Positions 20,467 to 30,217 are shown, numbered from the stretch's first letter. The stretch is DNA of 64,000 bases from Ensifer adhaerens (GCF_013283195.1 NZ_JABEKT010000004.1:1-64000); one strand, 5' to 3'. Made by a program: numbers and translations. Notes: generated from the letters alone by a model not told the origin.

Positions 20467-21399
20467 CTAAGCTTCAAGCTTCTGCAGTTGGCTTTCGAGA
20501 ACCGGGCGCAGGTGCTTGTGTTGTTGCGGCAGCTTCAGCGCTTCGCCGAGATGGGCGAGTTCTTCGTCGCGGCTGAAGCCCGGTTCGTTGGTGGCGATTT
20601 CGAACAGGACGCCGCCCGGCGTGCGGAAGTAGATCGCCCAGAAGTAGTCGCGATCGATCACCGGGGTCACCTGATAGCCGGTGTCCATCAGCGCCTTGCG
20701 CACTTCGAGCTGCTTTTCGCGATTGTCGACCGCAAAGGCGATGTGATGCACGGAGCCTGCGCCCTGGGCAGCGCGATTGAGGTTCGGCATGGTCTCGAGG
20801 TCGATCAGACCCGCGCCATTGCCCCCAGGCAGGATCAGTCGTGTAACGCCATCCTTGCGATCCAGCTCCTCGTAGCCCATGAACTTCAGAAGCTCCGCTG
20901 TCGCGCCTTCGTCGCGCAGCCGCATCGCCGCCGAATGAAAGCCGCGGATCGCGTGGTCCCCCGAAACACCGCCATCTGTCCAGGGCGCCCGCTTGTCGTC
21001 GCGCACTTCGACAAGCGCGAAGCCGTCGCCATCAGGGCCTGCGAAATTCAAGCGCTTTTCACCGAAGGTCTGTTCCTCCTTGAGGCCGGTGACACCGAGT
21101 TTTGCGAGCCGCTCGCGCCAGAAGCCGAGCGCACCTTCAGGAACGGAAAAGACCGTTGTGCCGACTTCGCCGGTGCCGGCACGCCCGCGCGGCATCTGTG
21201 GAAACGGAAAATAGGTCATGACCGTGCCGGGGGTTCCGGCCTCATCGCCATAATAGAGGTGATAGACGTCAGGGGAATCGAAGTTCACCGTTTTCTTGAC
21301 GCGGCGCATGCCGAGTGTCTTGGTGAAGAACTGGTTGTTGGTGAAGGCATCGTCGGCCATCGAGGTCACGTGATGCAGGCCCTTGATCTGATTGAGCAT
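20467..21399 (-). CDS. VOC-family ring-cleaving dioxygenase, MhqO-like glyoxalase
   Basis: A 310-residue two-domain vicinal-oxygen-chelate protein. Metal ligands can be assigned to His in GLHHVTSMADD (residues 8-9), His in VHHIAFAVDN (near 215) and Glu in GGVLFEIATNEPGF (near 266). Length and both half-domains fit the MhqO/LinE-like ring-cleaving dioxygenase group. The start MLNQIKGLHH matches where the family begins and follows AAAGGATC. It is the first gene of the pair with the MhqD-like hydrolase and divergent from the histidine kinase. An aromatic quinol substrate is likely but unproven. Confidence 0.85.
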   Translation of the reverse strand: MLNQIKGLHHVTSMADDAFTNNQFFTKTLGMRRVKKTVNFDSPDVYHLYYGDEAGTPGTVMTYFPFPQMPRGRAGTGEVGTTVFSVPEGALGFWRERLAKLGVTGLKEEQTFGEKRLNFAGPDGDGFALVEVRDDKRAPWTDGGVSGDHAIRGFHSAAMRLRDEGATAELLKFMGYEELDRKDGVTRLILPGGNGAGLIDLETMPNLNRAAQGAGSVHHIAFAVDNREKQLEVRKALMDTGYQVTPVIDRDYFWAIYFRTPGGVLFEIATNEPGFSRDEELAHLGEALKLPQQHKHLRPVLESQLQKLEA

Positions 21400-21647
21400 T
21401 GCCTTGATCCTTTCCGCCCGCCGAGACGGGGCTTTGTCATGACGCATAGATGCGCTCATCCCGGTCGTTGCGAAAGACAGTCGCCACCAAACGCATTGTC
21501 TACGTTTTGTTGACGACAAGGGAAAATCGTTGAACGAACAGTGAGGACATAGCCGACGCCTTGTGGGTGGGCCGGCGCCTGCTTAAGATTGGTATCAGCC
21601 ACAGCGTGGCTATCGGGAGCGAGCGGGAGGAGGAGCCCAGACATTCC

Positions 21648-23474
21648 GTGAAATACCGCCTGATCTTTGCCGTCCTCCTGCTGCCGCTGGCGGTTGCCGT
21701 CCTTGCCTGGCAGGGCAATGCCGTGGCGACGCGCAGCTATCTCGACGAAGCATCTGCCCAGGCAAACACCGCCCTGCGGCTCGCGGTGGCGGCGCTGGAC
21801 GGCCACCTCAACCGATACCAGGCCCTGCCCGCCCTGATCGCCGATCACGACGATATCAAGGAGCTTGCCACGCGGCCCCGCGACCGGCGTCTGCGGGAAT
21901 CGGTCAACGCCTATCTCAAGGATATCAATGGGCTGCTGCACTCCTCCGATATCTATGTGATCACACCCGGCGGCGATACCATCGCCGCCAGCAATTATGA
22001 CGGCCCGACGAGCTTCGTCGGACAGAACTTCAGCTATCGCCCCTATTTCCAGGAGGCGTTGCAAGGGCGGCAGTCCAGGTTCTACGCGCTTGGCACGACC
22101 TCGCTGAAGCGTGGCTATTTTTTCGGCGCTCCCATCCGCGTCGGCGAGGATATCCGCGGTGTCATCGTCTTCAAGGTCGATGTCGAAAGCATTGAGGCGT
22201 CCTGGCAGGGCGGTGAGTACAAGATTTTTGTCTCCGATCCCGAGGGCATCATTTTCATGACCGGGACGCCGGAGTGGCTCTATACGGCTATCCTGCCCCT
22301 GACGGAGGAGCGGCGCGCCCAGACGGTGGCTTCGAGGCGCTATGCGGATGCCACCGTTCGCCCCTTGCCTCTGACGCGCCACGACAGCGGCGACCACCAC
22401 TTGATGCGCATATCCTCCGGTCAGTCCGGCCGCGAATATCTTGTCGTGTCGCAATACATGACGGACGCCGACTGGACCGTGAACGTGCTGGCGGACACGG
22501 CCTCGGTGAAAACGCAGGCCCTTACGACGACGATTGCGGCGCTGCTGCTGATCTGCCTTGCCGGACTGGCGGCCGGGATCCTATGGCAAAGACGTGCGCG
22601 GCTCAACGAACGTATCTCGATGCAGGCCGAGGCACAGGCGGAACTGGAACGGCGCGTGGATGAACGAACGGCGGATCTCGCACGCGTCAACGCGCAGATC
22701 GAGGAGGAGATAGCCGAGCGCCGCCTGACCGAGCAACAACTGCGCCGCACCCAGGCCGATCTCATCCAGGCCGGCAAGCTTGCGGGCCTCGGGCAGATGT
22801 CGGCGGCGTTGTCGCACGAGTTCAATCAGCCGCTGGCGGCCGCAAAGACCTATGCTGACAGTGCAACCTTGCTGATTGAGCGCGGGCGAACCGATGAAGC
22901 CAGCGACAATGTCAGGCGGATCTCCGGCCTCGTCGACCGCATGGCCGCCATCAGCCGGCACTTGCGCAATTTTGCCCGTAAGCCCAACGAGAAGCTCGGA
23001 CCAGTGCTGATCGAGGATGTCGTGCGCGACACGATGGAAATCGTCACGGTCAGGCTCAAGGCGGCGGCCGCCGACATCGACATCGATCTCGGGCCGGAGC
23101 CGCTGGTGGTTCGCGCCGGTTCCGTTCGCCTGCAGCAGGTTCTGGTCAACGTGATCTCCAACGCGGCCGATGCGGTCGAGGGACTGGAGGATCGCCACAT
23201 TCGGCTTCGTGCCTGGCGCGACGGAGACAAGGTTGTGCTTGCGGTCAGCGACCACGGCCCCGGCGTGCCGGCGGCAATCGCCGAACGGATCTTCGACCCG
23301 TTCTTTTCGACCAAGGGGGTCGGCAAGGGGCTAGGCCTTGGCCTGTCGATTTCCTATAACATCGTCAAGGACTTCGGCGGCAGCCTTGTTGCCACGAACC
23401 TCGCTGAAGGCGGTGCGGAATTCCGCATCGAACTTCCCGTTGCAGACGACCTGGGCCAGGAGGCCGCCGAATGA
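21648..23474 (+). CDS. DctB-like sensor histidine kinase
   Basis: A membrane sensor of about 608 residues: TM1 about 4-20, a periplasmic double-PAS (dCACHE-like) domain about 22-285 typical of C4-dicarboxylate sensors, TM2 about 295-315, and a coiled coil about 320-380 (RISMQAEAQAELERRVDERTADLARVNAQ). The H-box is ALSHEFNQPLAAAKTYAD, the N-box VISNAADAVEG, and the G boxes SDHGPGVP and GKGLGLGLSIS. I prefer the GTG at 21648, which follows GGAGGAGG and starts directly at the membrane helix; an ATG at 21561 is in frame. No dctA-type transporter is adjacent, so it may be a DctB paralogue with another ligand. It overlaps the regulator gene (ATGA). Confidence 0.85.
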   Translation: MKYRLIFAVLLLPLAVAVLAWQGNAVATRSYLDEASAQANTALRLAVAALDGHLNRYQALPALIADHDDIKELATRPRDRRLRESVNAYLKDINGLLHSSDIYVITPGGDTIAASNYDGPTSFVGQNFSYRPYFQEALQGRQSRFYALGTTSLKRGYFFGAPIRVGEDIRGVIVFKVDVESIEASWQGGEYKIFVSDPEGIIFMTGTPEWLYTAILPLTEERRAQTVASRRYADATVRPLPLTRHDSGDHHLMRISSGQSGREYLVVSQYMTDADWTVNVLADTASVKTQALTTTIAALLLICLAGLAAGILWQRRARLNERISMQAEAQAELERRVDERTADLARVNAQIEEEIAERRLTEQQLRRTQADLIQAGKLAGLGQMSAALSHEFNQPLAAAKTYADSATLLIERGRTDEASDNVRRISGLVDRMAAISRHLRNFARKPNEKLGPVLIEDVVRDTMEIVTVRLKAAAADIDIDLGPEPLVVRAGSVRLQQVLVNVISNAADAVEGLEDRHIRLRAWRDGDKVVLAVSDHGPGVPAAIAERIFDPFFSTKGVGKGLGLGLSISYNIVKDFGGSLVATNLAEGGAEFRIELPVADDLGQEAAE

Positions 23475-24838
23475 TCGAAAGCCGTGTCCTGCTCGTCGAT
23501 GACGAAGAGGAACTGCGCCATTCGAGTGCGCAGGCGCTGGAGCTTGCCGGCTTCCGCGTCGAAACGTTTGCCAGCGCCGAGCGCGCCCTGGAATTCATCG
23601 GGTTCAGTTTTCCCGGCGTCGTCATCAGCGACATCCGCATGCCTGGCATGGACGGCATGACCTTCCTCCAGCGCATCCGCGAGATCGACGTCGAGGTGCC
23701 GGTGATCCTTGTTACCGGCCATGGCGACGTTCAGCTCGCCGTCCGCGCCATGCGCGAAGGCGCCTATGACTTCGTCGAAAAACCCTTCACCGCCCAGATG
23801 CTCGCCGGCACCATTCGCCGCGCGCTCGACTGGCGCGCGCTGGTGCTTGAGAACCGTCGGCTCAAGGCAGTTGCCGGCAAGCGCGACGACATCGAGCAGC
23901 GACTGCCCGGCCGCAGCCAGGTCATGGTCGACCTGCGTTACCGCATCCGTGCTATCGGCGCTTCCGATGCCGATACGCTGATCATCGGCGAGACCGGTGT
24001 CGGCAAGGAGGTCGTGGCTCGTACCCTGCACGATCTGAGTGCTCGGGCGAACAGTCCCTTCATCGCCATCAACTGCGCAGCCCTGCCGGAAAACCTGATC
24101 GAGAGCGAACTTTTCGGCCATGAGCCAGGCGCTTTTCCCGGCGCGATCCGTCCACGCTACGGCAAGTTCGAACATGGACGCGGCGGAACCATTCTGCTCG
24201 ACGAAATCGGCTCGATGCCGATCGACCTGCAGGCAAAATTTCTGCGCGTTCTGCAAGAGCGCGTGATCACGCGGCTGGGCTCCAACGAGGTTGTGCCGCT
24301 CGACGTCCGTTTCATCGCCACCAACAAGGTAGATCTGGAGCTGGAAGTGGCAGCAGGTCGCTTCCGGCCCGACCTTCTCTATCGCCTCAATGTCGCGACG
24401 CTGCGCGTGCCGCCGCTCGCGCAACGCCGCGCCGACATTCCGCTCCTGTTCCTGCAACTCGCGCGCGAATCCGCTGCGCGTTATGGCCGAGACGAAGTCG
24501 AGGTGTCACAAAACATGCTGGCAGAGATGGCGGAACGCAACTGGCCGGGCAACGTGCGCGAACTGCGCAATGCTGCCGAAAGGCTTGTGCTTGGGCTGGA
24601 CTCCACATCGAGCGAGGCCGCCTCGCCCATGACGACCGGCACCCGCCTGGCAGACAAGGTCGCAGCCTTTGAGAAGGGGCTGATCGCCAACGCCATCGCC
24701 ACCCATGGCGGCGCGCTAAAACCGGTCTATGAATCGCTCGGCATCTCGCGCAAGACGCTCTATGAAAAGATGCAGAAGTTCGGGCTCGACAAGAAGCTGG
24801 TGGCCGCCGACCTGTCCAGCGACGGTGACAGTCTCTAG
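23471..24838 (+). CDS. DctD-like sigma-54-dependent response regulator with a GAFPGA variant loop
   Basis: A 455-residue NtrC-family activator. Receiver domain 1-120 with Asp54 (VVISDIRMPGMDG) and Lys104 (VEKPF). AAA+ domain about 145-375 with Walker A GETGVGKE (173-180) and Walker B GGTILLDEIGSMP. A Fis-type helix-turn-helix ends the protein (AIATHGGALKPVYESLGISRKTLYEKM). The loop that normally reads GAFTGA and touches sigma-54 is GAFPGA at residues 220-225 (codon CCC at 24137-24139). The position after sensor I reads ATNKVDL, as in DctD-type proteins. It may be an unusual activator or one using an altered sigma-54 contact. The target operon is unknown. Confidence 0.87.
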   Translation: MIESRVLLVDDEEELRHSSAQALELAGFRVETFASAERALEFIGFSFPGVVISDIRMPGMDGMTFLQRIREIDVEVPVILVTGHGDVQLAVRAMREGAYDFVEKPFTAQMLAGTIRRALDWRALVLENRRLKAVAGKRDDIEQRLPGRSQVMVDLRYRIRAIGASDADTLIIGETGVGKEVVARTLHDLSARANSPFIAINCAALPENLIESELFGHEPGAFPGAIRPRYGKFEHGRGGTILLDEIGSMPIDLQAKFLRVLQERVITRLGSNEVVPLDVRFIATNKVDLELEVAAGRFRPDLLYRLNVATLRVPPLAQRRADIPLLFLQLARESAARYGRDEVEVSQNMLAEMAERNWPGNVRELRNAAERLVLGLDSTSSEAASPMTTGTRLADKVAAFEKGLIANAIATHGGALKPVYESLGISRKTLYEKMQKFGLDKKLVAADLSSDGDSL

Positions 24839-24863
24839 GCCTGTCGTTTACCCCCAACCAAAA

Positions 24864-24890
24864 GCAGGGGCGCGAAAATCGCGCCCCTGC
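24864..24890. terminator. Bidirectional terminator between the response regulator and opp operon
   Basis: Perfect 12-bp stem GCAGGGGCGCGA / TCGCGCCCCTGC with an AAA loop. Read leftward it is followed by TTTTGG, so it mainly ends the opp operon; it also lies 26 bp past the regulator stop. Confidence 0.8.
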
Positions 24891-24914
24891 AAAGCTGTAA
24901 CAGGACTGGTGGCC

Positions 24915-26516
24915 TCAAACGTTGAAGGCCGCGCCGATCAGCGTCCTGGTATACGGCTCCTTCGGAGCATCGAAGATCCCGTCGGTATCGCCTTCTTCGA
25001 CGATCTTGCCGTTTTTCATGACGATCACGTAGTCCGACATCGCCTTCACCACGGACAGATCGTGGCTGATGAAGATGTAGGACAGGCCGTGTGAGCGCTG
25101 CAGATCTCGCAGAAGCTCGATCACCTGCCCCTGGACCGAGCGGTCCAGCGCCGATGTCGGTTCGTCGAGAATGACGACCTTCGGCTTCAGGATCATGGCG
25201 CGAGCAATCGCGATGCGCTGCCGCTGGCCACCCGAAAACTCGTGCGGATAACGGTTGCGCGAAGCCGGATCGAGCCCGACTTCCTTCAGCGCTTCGATGG
25301 CGCGACGGTCGCGATCGGCGCGGCTGAGCGCCGGCTCGTGCACGTGCAGACCTTCGGTGATGATTTCACCGACGGTGCGGCGTGGCGACAGCGAACCGTA
25401 GGGATCCTGGAAGACCAGCTGCAGCGCACGCCTGAGCGGACGCATCTGGCCGCGATCGAAGCCGGAAATGTCAGTCGTTCCGAAGCGGTAGTAGCCGCTG
25501 CTCGGCAGAAGCCGCAACAGCGCCCGCCCGAGCGTCGATTTGCCGGACCCGGATTCGCCGACAACGCCGATGGTCTGGCCTTCGCGGAGCTTCAGGGTGA
25601 CCTTGTCGACGGCACGGAAGACGGCGTTGCCGCGGGTGAAGAAGCCGCCGCCGATCGCGTAGTCGACACAGACGTCCCGGCCTTCAAGGATGATCGGTGC
25701 ATTGTCTGTCGGGGGAGCCTTGCGACCGCTCGGTTCTGCCGCGAGCAGCATCTTCGTGTAGTCGGCCTGCGGCCGCTCGAAGATGTCAGCGGTGGTGCCC
25801 TGCTCCACCACTTCGCCGCGGCGCATCACTGCCACCCGTTCAGCGAAATGCTTGACGATGCCGAGGTCGTGCGTGATCAGCACGATCGCCATGCCGAAGC
25901 GCTTCTGCAGCGACTTTAACAGATCGAGGATCTGCGCCTGGATCGTCACGTCAAGGGCCGTCGTCGGTTCGTCGGCGATCAGAAGATCCGGTTCGTTGGC
26001 AAGCGCCATCGCGATCATCACACGCTGGCGCTGGCCGCCCGAAAGCTCGTGCGGATAGCTGTCGATGCGCCGACCCGGCTCGGGAATGCCTACCAGTTCG
26101 AGCAGTTCCAGCACGCGCTTGCGCGCCTGCTTGAATGTGCCGCCGCGGTGATGAACGATCGGTTCGGCAATCTGCCGGCCGATCGTATAGAGCGGATCGA
26201 GCGAGGTCATCGGCTCCTGGAAGATCATGGTGATCTTGGAACCGCGCACGCCATTGAGCGCCTTGGGCGAGAGGCCCACCAGTTCCTGACCGCGATAGCG
26301 GGCAGAACCGGTGACGGTGCCGTTCTTGGCGAGCAGGCCCATGATGCCCATCATCGTCTGGCTCTTGCCCGAGCCAGACTCGCCGACGACGGCAAGCGTC
26401 TCGCCGGTGCGCACATCGAGATCGATGCCCTTGACCGCTTCGACCGTACCGTCCGGCGTCGAGAAGTTCACCTTGAGGCCGCGGACGGCCAGAATGGTTT
26501 CGTTTGTGTCAGCCAT
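24915..26516 (-). CDS. Oligopeptide/dipeptide ABC transporter ATPase, OppD-OppF fusion
   Basis: A 533-residue tandem ATPase carrying both OppD and OppF functions. NBD1 (about 5-260): [33 protein letters not shown]2 (about 280-525): [30 protein letters not shown]. Both carry intact signature and H-loop residues (LITHDLG, FISHDLS), so both ATP sites should be active. C-terminal oligopeptide-type extensions ([26 protein letters not shown]) follow each NBD. It starts 1 bp after the permease stop and is the last gene of oppA-B-C-DF, similar in plan to YejABEF/DdpD-F-type importers. A 12-bp terminator follows. Confidence 0.9.
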   Translation of the reverse strand: MADTNETILAVRGLKVNFSTPDGTVEAVKGIDLDVRTGETLAVVGESGSGKSQTMMGIMGLLAKNGTVTGSARYRGQELVGLSPKALNGVRGSKITMIFQEPMTSLDPLYTIGRQIAEPIVHHRGGTFKQARKRVLELLELVGIPEPGRRIDSYPHELSGGQRQRVMIAMALANEPDLLIADEPTTALDVTIQAQILDLLKSLQKRFGMAIVLITHDLGIVKHFAERVAVMRRGEVVEQGTTADIFERPQADYTKMLLAAEPSGRKAPPTDNAPIILEGRDVCVDYAIGGGFFTRGNAVFRAVDKVTLKLREGQTIGVVGESGSGKSTLGRALLRLLPSSGYYRFGTTDISGFDRGQMRPLRRALQLVFQDPYGSLSPRRTVGEIITEGLHVHEPALSRADRDRRAIEALKEVGLDPASRNRYPHEFSGGQRQRIAIARAMILKPKVVILDEPTSALDRSVQGQVIELLRDLQRSHGLSYIFISHDLSVVKAMSDYVIVMKNGKIVEEGDTDGIFDAPKEPYTRTLIGAAFNV

Positions 26517-26517
26517 A

Positions 26518-27648
26518 TCAGCGGTCCTTCGGGTCGAGCGCGTCGCGCAGGCCGTCGCCGACGAAGTTCAGCGAGAACAGCGTCAGAACAAAGAAGATGG
26601 CCGGGAAGATCAAGAGCCAGGGGTACGACTGGATATTCTTGGCGCCTTCCGAGATCAACGCGCCCCAGCTCGTCAGCGGCGCCTGGACGCCCAGGCCGAG
26701 GAAGGAGAGGAAGCTCTCGAGCAGGATCACCTTCGGCACGACGACGGTGACGAAGACGATGACGGGACCGATGGTGTTCGGAATGATGTGCCGACGGATG
26801 ATCTGCCAGTCAGTCAGACCGAGCGCCTGCGCTGCGCCGACGAATTCCCGCCGTTTCAGCGCCAGGGTCTGACCGCGCACGATGCGGGCCATATCCAGCC
26901 ATTCGACCGCGCCGATCACCAGGAAGATCAGGATGAACGAGCGCCCGAAGAAGACGGCGAGAACGACGACGAGGAAGACGAAGGGCAGAGAATACATGAT
27001 CTCCACCAATCGCATCATGACGTTGTCGACGCGGCCGCCGATATAACCCGACGTCGCGCCATAGACGACGCCGATGCCGAGCGACACGAGACTGGCGAGC
27101 AGGCCGACGGCGATCGAGATCTGGCCGCCGAGCATGACGCGGACCAAGAGGTCGCGACCGTTCGAATCGGTGCCGAACGGGAAGTATTCGCGGTCGACCT
27201 GGCCGGTCACCTTGAGGGTGCGGCCTTCATCCTCGGTCGCCACGACCTGTGTGTCGCGGAACTCATTGGCACGATCGAAGTAGCGCGTCGCGCGTGCATC
27301 GATCGGCTGCTCGGAGGTGATGGTCGCGGTGAAGGTCTCCCCCTCGACGTTGAACTCCTTCAACGTGACGCGGGCACGTGTCGCGATCCCTTCCATGACC
27401 CCTTGCAGGGTGGACGCATCCGGACGAGGCTCGAGGCTCGGCCCGATATTCACATAGGACGGGAACACCTGATCATAGGTGTGCGGCACGAACAGCGGCC
27501 CCAGGAACGAGAAGATCGCGATCAGGGCAAGCATGACGCAGCCCGCCATGGCCGCACGGTTGCGCTTGAAGCGCATGGCAGCCAGTTGGAAGAGGCTACG
27601 CCCCTTGGTTTCCGGCGTTGCCGCCGGTGTCTGGACGATATCAGTCAT
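26518..27648 (-). CDS. Oligopeptide ABC transporter permease, OppC-type
   Basis: A 376-residue permease. An N-terminal OppC_N segment with TM1 (about 34-56) is followed by a large periplasmic region (about 58-165). The BPD_transp_1 domain (about 170-370) has coupling loop REFVGAAQALGLTDWQIIRRHIIPN. FPFGTDSNGRDLLVRVMLGG is the usual OppC landmark before the channel domain. The ATG at 27648 overlaps the end of the oppB-type gene by 8 bp and follows GAGGG, so the upstream in-frame start is rejected. It should pair with the OppB-type permease. Confidence 0.9.
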   Translation of the reverse strand: MTDIVQTPAATPETKGRSLFQLAAMRFKRNRAAMAGCVMLALIAIFSFLGPLFVPHTYDQVFPSYVNIGPSLEPRPDASTLQGVMEGIATRARVTLKEFNVEGETFTATITSEQPIDARATRYFDRANEFRDTQVVATEDEGRTLKVTGQVDREYFPFGTDSNGRDLLVRVMLGGQISIAVGLLASLVSLGIGVVYGATSGYIGGRVDNVMMRLVEIMYSLPFVFLVVVLAVFFGRSFILIFLVIGAVEWLDMARIVRGQTLALKRREFVGAAQALGLTDWQIIRRHIIPNTIGPVIVFVTVVVPKVILLESFLSFLGLGVQAPLTSWGALISEGAKNIQSYPWLLIFPAIFFVLTLFSLNFVGDGLRDALDPKDR

Positions 27649-28564
27649 GGCGAACCCTCGGATCGAGCAGGCCGTAAAGAATGTCGACCAAAAGATTGAA
27701 AACGATAACGAAGATGGCAACGAGAATGACCGTGCCCATCACCAGCGTATAGTCGCGGTTGATCGCCCCGAGGACGAAGTAGCGGCCGACGCCAGGAATG
27801 GTGAAGATCGTCTCGACCACGGCGGAGCCCGTCAGCAACGCCGCCGCGCAAGGTGCGAGGTAGGAGACGACAGGCAGCATCGCCCCGCGCATGGCGTGGG
27901 TGACGACAACCGTTCTTGCGGGAAGACCATAGGCCTTGGCGGTGCGGATATGATCGGTGTGCAGCGCCTCGATCATCGAACCGCGGGTCAGGCGCGCGAA
28001 GACTGCCAATTGCGGCAGGGCGAGCGCGATCATCGGCAGGATCAGGTAGCGCATCGAACCGTCACCCCAGCCACCGGCCGGCAGCCAGGCGAGGAAAATG
28101 GCGAAAATCAGCGTCAAGACTGGGCCGACGACAAAGTTCGGCACGGTGACGCCGAGCGTCGAGACTGACATGATGGTGAAGTCGAGGATGCTGTTCTGCC
28201 GAAGTGCAGCGATCGTGCCGGCGATGACGCCGCCAATTACCGCGAACAGCAGCGCATACAGGCCGAGTTCTATCGAATAGGGCAAGCCCTTGCCGATCAA
28301 CTGCGCAACGTTGTTGTCCTTGTAGATGTAGCTCGGGCCAAAGTCGCCGGTCACTGCATTGCTGAGGTAGTGAACATACTGGCGCCACAGGGGCTGGTCG
28401 AGCTGATACGTCGCCATCAAGTTCGCCATCGTTTGTGGCGGAAGGGGACGCTCAAGGTTGAAGGGGCCGCCTGGGGCAAACCGCATCAGGAAAAAGGAAA
28501 TGGTGACGACGATAAACAAGGTCGGCACCGCACTCGCCAATCGGCGAAGGATGAAGGAAATCAT
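27641..28564 (-). CDS. Oligopeptide ABC transporter permease, OppB-type
   Basis: A 307-residue permease beginning with the hallmark OppB N-terminal helix MISFILRRLASAVPTLFIV and the following RFAPGGPFN segment. Six TM helices are expected. The coupling loop is TDHIRTAKAYGLPARTVVVTHAMRGA, and the C terminus reads VDILYGLLDPRVR. It lies 54 bp downstream of the binding-protein gene, separated by a strong hairpin, and overlaps the oppC-type start. Confidence 0.92.
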   Translation of the reverse strand: MISFILRRLASAVPTLFIVVTISFFLMRFAPGGPFNLERPLPPQTMANLMATYQLDQPLWRQYVHYLSNAVTGDFGPSYIYKDNNVAQLIGKGLPYSIELGLYALLFAVIGGVIAGTIAALRQNSILDFTIMSVSTLGVTVPNFVVGPVLTLIFAIFLAWLPAGGWGDGSMRYLILPMIALALPQLAVFARLTRGSMIEALHTDHIRTAKAYGLPARTVVVTHAMRGAMLPVVSYLAPCAAALLTGSAVVETIFTIPGVGRYFVLGAINRDYTLVMGTVILVAIFVIVFNLLVDILYGLLDPRVRHD

Positions 28565-28580
28565 GGACGTACTCCGGAGG

Positions 28581-28608
28581 CGACGCGCGGCATTTTCGCC
28601 GCGCGTCG
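28581..28608. repeat. Intra-operon hairpin between oppA-type and oppB-type genes
   Basis: Perfect 11-bp stem CGACGCGCGGC / GCCGCGCGTCG with an ATTTTC loop, placed 10 bp after the binding-protein stop. There is no T tract on the coding strand, so mRNA 3'-end protection or partial attenuation is more likely than full termination. Confidence 0.6.
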
Positions 28609-28618
28609 TCCCTGTTCG

Positions 28619-30217
28619 TTATTCGGCGACGCTCAGGAACCGGCTAAGGTGCTGGTTCGGCGAGTTGTCCTGCCAGCCCTTGACGCGGTCGGAAACCAGC
28701 CAAAGGTCGGCCTGGGTCAGAAGCGGAGCGATCGGCTGTTCCTTCATCAGCAGAGCTTCGGCTTCATGCAGCAGCTTGGAGCGCGCTGCCGGATCCTGCT
28801 CCTCGTAGGACTTCTTCATCAGGCCATCGAATTCAGCGTTTTCGAAGTGGCCGTAGTTGAAGGTCTTGTTGGAGCTGAGGCTGAGAGCGAGGAAGTTCTC
28901 GGCATCGGCGTAGTCGGCAACCCAGCCGGCGCGCGCCACGTTGAACTTGCCGCCTTCCTGCAGGTAGGCGTAGTGCGAAGACACGTCGAGGTTCACCAGC
29001 GACACCTTGGCGCCGAAGGTGTTCTTCCACATGTCAGCAACGGCAGTTGCAACGCGCTCGTGGTTCGGATTGGTGTTGTAGCGCAGCTCGATTTCGAGCG
29101 GCTTGCCACCTTCGCCGTAACCGGCTTCCTTCATCAGGGCCAGTGCCTTGTCTTCACGATCGAGCTGCGACAGGGTGCCGAACTCGGCCTTGGACGGCTC
29201 ACCGTAGCTCTCGATGCCCGGGGGCACCATCGAGTAGGCCGGAAGCTGCGAACCAGCGTAGATTTCCTTGGCAAGGAAGTCGCGGTCGACGGCCATGGAC
29301 AGCGCCTGACGGACGCGAACGTCGCTATAGGGCTCCTGGCGGGTGTCGAAGGCATAGTAGTAGGTCGCGAGCGTCGGCGACACGTGGACCTGATCGCCAT
29401 GGGACTTGCGCAGACGATCGAGCTGATCGGCCGAGAAGTTGTAGGCGAGATCCATTTCCTTGGCTTCGAAGCGGCGGACCGAAGCGGCCTGGTCGTCGAT
29501 CGGGTAGAAGATGACCTTGTCGAGCTTGACGTTAGCGGCATCCCAGTAGTTGGGGTTCTTGACGGCGGTCAGGCTGTCGTTCGGAACGTGGGCGGCAAGC
29601 GTGAACGCACCGTTCGAAACCATAACGCCGGGCTTGACGAAGTCCGCGCCGTTCTTTTCGACGCTGGCCTTGCTGACCGGAAGTGCAGTCTGGTGCGCAA
29701 GCAGTTCGAGGAAGAACGGGGTCGGGCGCTCAAGCGTGATTTCAAGCGTCTTGTCGTCGACGGCCTTCATGCCAAGCTGGTCGGTCGGCAGTTCGCCCTT
29801 GTTGACCTTTTCGGCGTTCTTGATCGGGAAGAGAATGTTGGCGTAACCGGCCGCAACCTTCGGGTCTTCGACACGGCGGAACGAGAAGACGAAATCTTCG
29901 GCCGTCACCGGCGAACCGTCGGACCACTTGGCATCAGCGCGCAGCTTGAAGGTGTAGACCGTGCCGTCGTCCGAAAGCTCCCACGTTTCGGCTGCACCCG
30001 GGACGATCTTGCCCGATGCGTCATAGACGGTGAGGCCTTCGTAGAGATCCTTCAGGATGAACTCTTCGATGTTGATCGACGTATGGGCCTGGTCCAGCGT
30101 CTGCGGCTCACCGGCATTGCCACGATGCAGGACAGCTTCGGCAAGAGCCGGGCTTGCTCCGATGAGCAACGAGCCGATCAGCGCGGCAGCGCTAAGGTTG
30201 AGTTTCAGTGAGGCCAT
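28619..30217 (-). CDS. Periplasmic oligopeptide-binding protein, OppA-like
   Basis: A 532-residue family 5 solute-binding protein with a signal peptide (basic start, hydrophobic core, ALA cleavage site near residue 26). The mature protein begins EAVLHRGNAGEPQTLDQAHTS. The family signature AETWELSDDGTVYTFKLRADAKWSDG and the peptide-binding lobes follow. The ATG at 30217 has AAGGAGAG upstream; the longer in-frame start is rejected. First gene of oppA-B-C-DF. Its likely cargo is peptides of two or more residues, with no further specificity readable. Confidence 0.9.
   Translation of the reverse strand: MASLKLNLSAAALIGSLLIGASPALAEAVLHRGNAGEPQTLDQAHTSINIEEFILKDLYEGLTVYDASGKIVPGAAETWELSDDGTVYTFKLRADAKWSDGSPVTAEDFVFSFRRVEDPKVAAGYANILFPIKNAEKVNKGELPTDQLGMKAVDDKTLEITLERPTPFFLELLAHQTALPVSKASVEKNGADFVKPGVMVSNGAFTLAAHVPNDSLTAVKNPNYWDAANVKLDKVIFYPIDDQAASVRRFEAKEMDLAYNFSADQLDRLRKSHGDQVHVSPTLATYYYAFDTRQEPYSDVRVRQALSMAVDRDFLAKEIYAGSQLPAYSMVPPGIESYGEPSKAEFGTLSQLDREDKALALMKEAGYGEGGKPLEIELRYNTNPNHERVATAVADMWKNTFGAKVSLVNLDVSSHYAYLQEGGKFNVARAGWVADYADAENFLALSLSSNKTFNYGHFENAEFDGLMKKSYEEQDPAARSKLLHEAEALLMKEQPIAPLLTQADLWLVSDRVKGWQDNSPNQHLSRFLSVAE

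Noticed and set aside
19849-21513. Rightward 554-codon frame
   Set aside because: Antisense to the esterase and VOC dioxygenase genes, which have catalytic motifs and ribosome sites.
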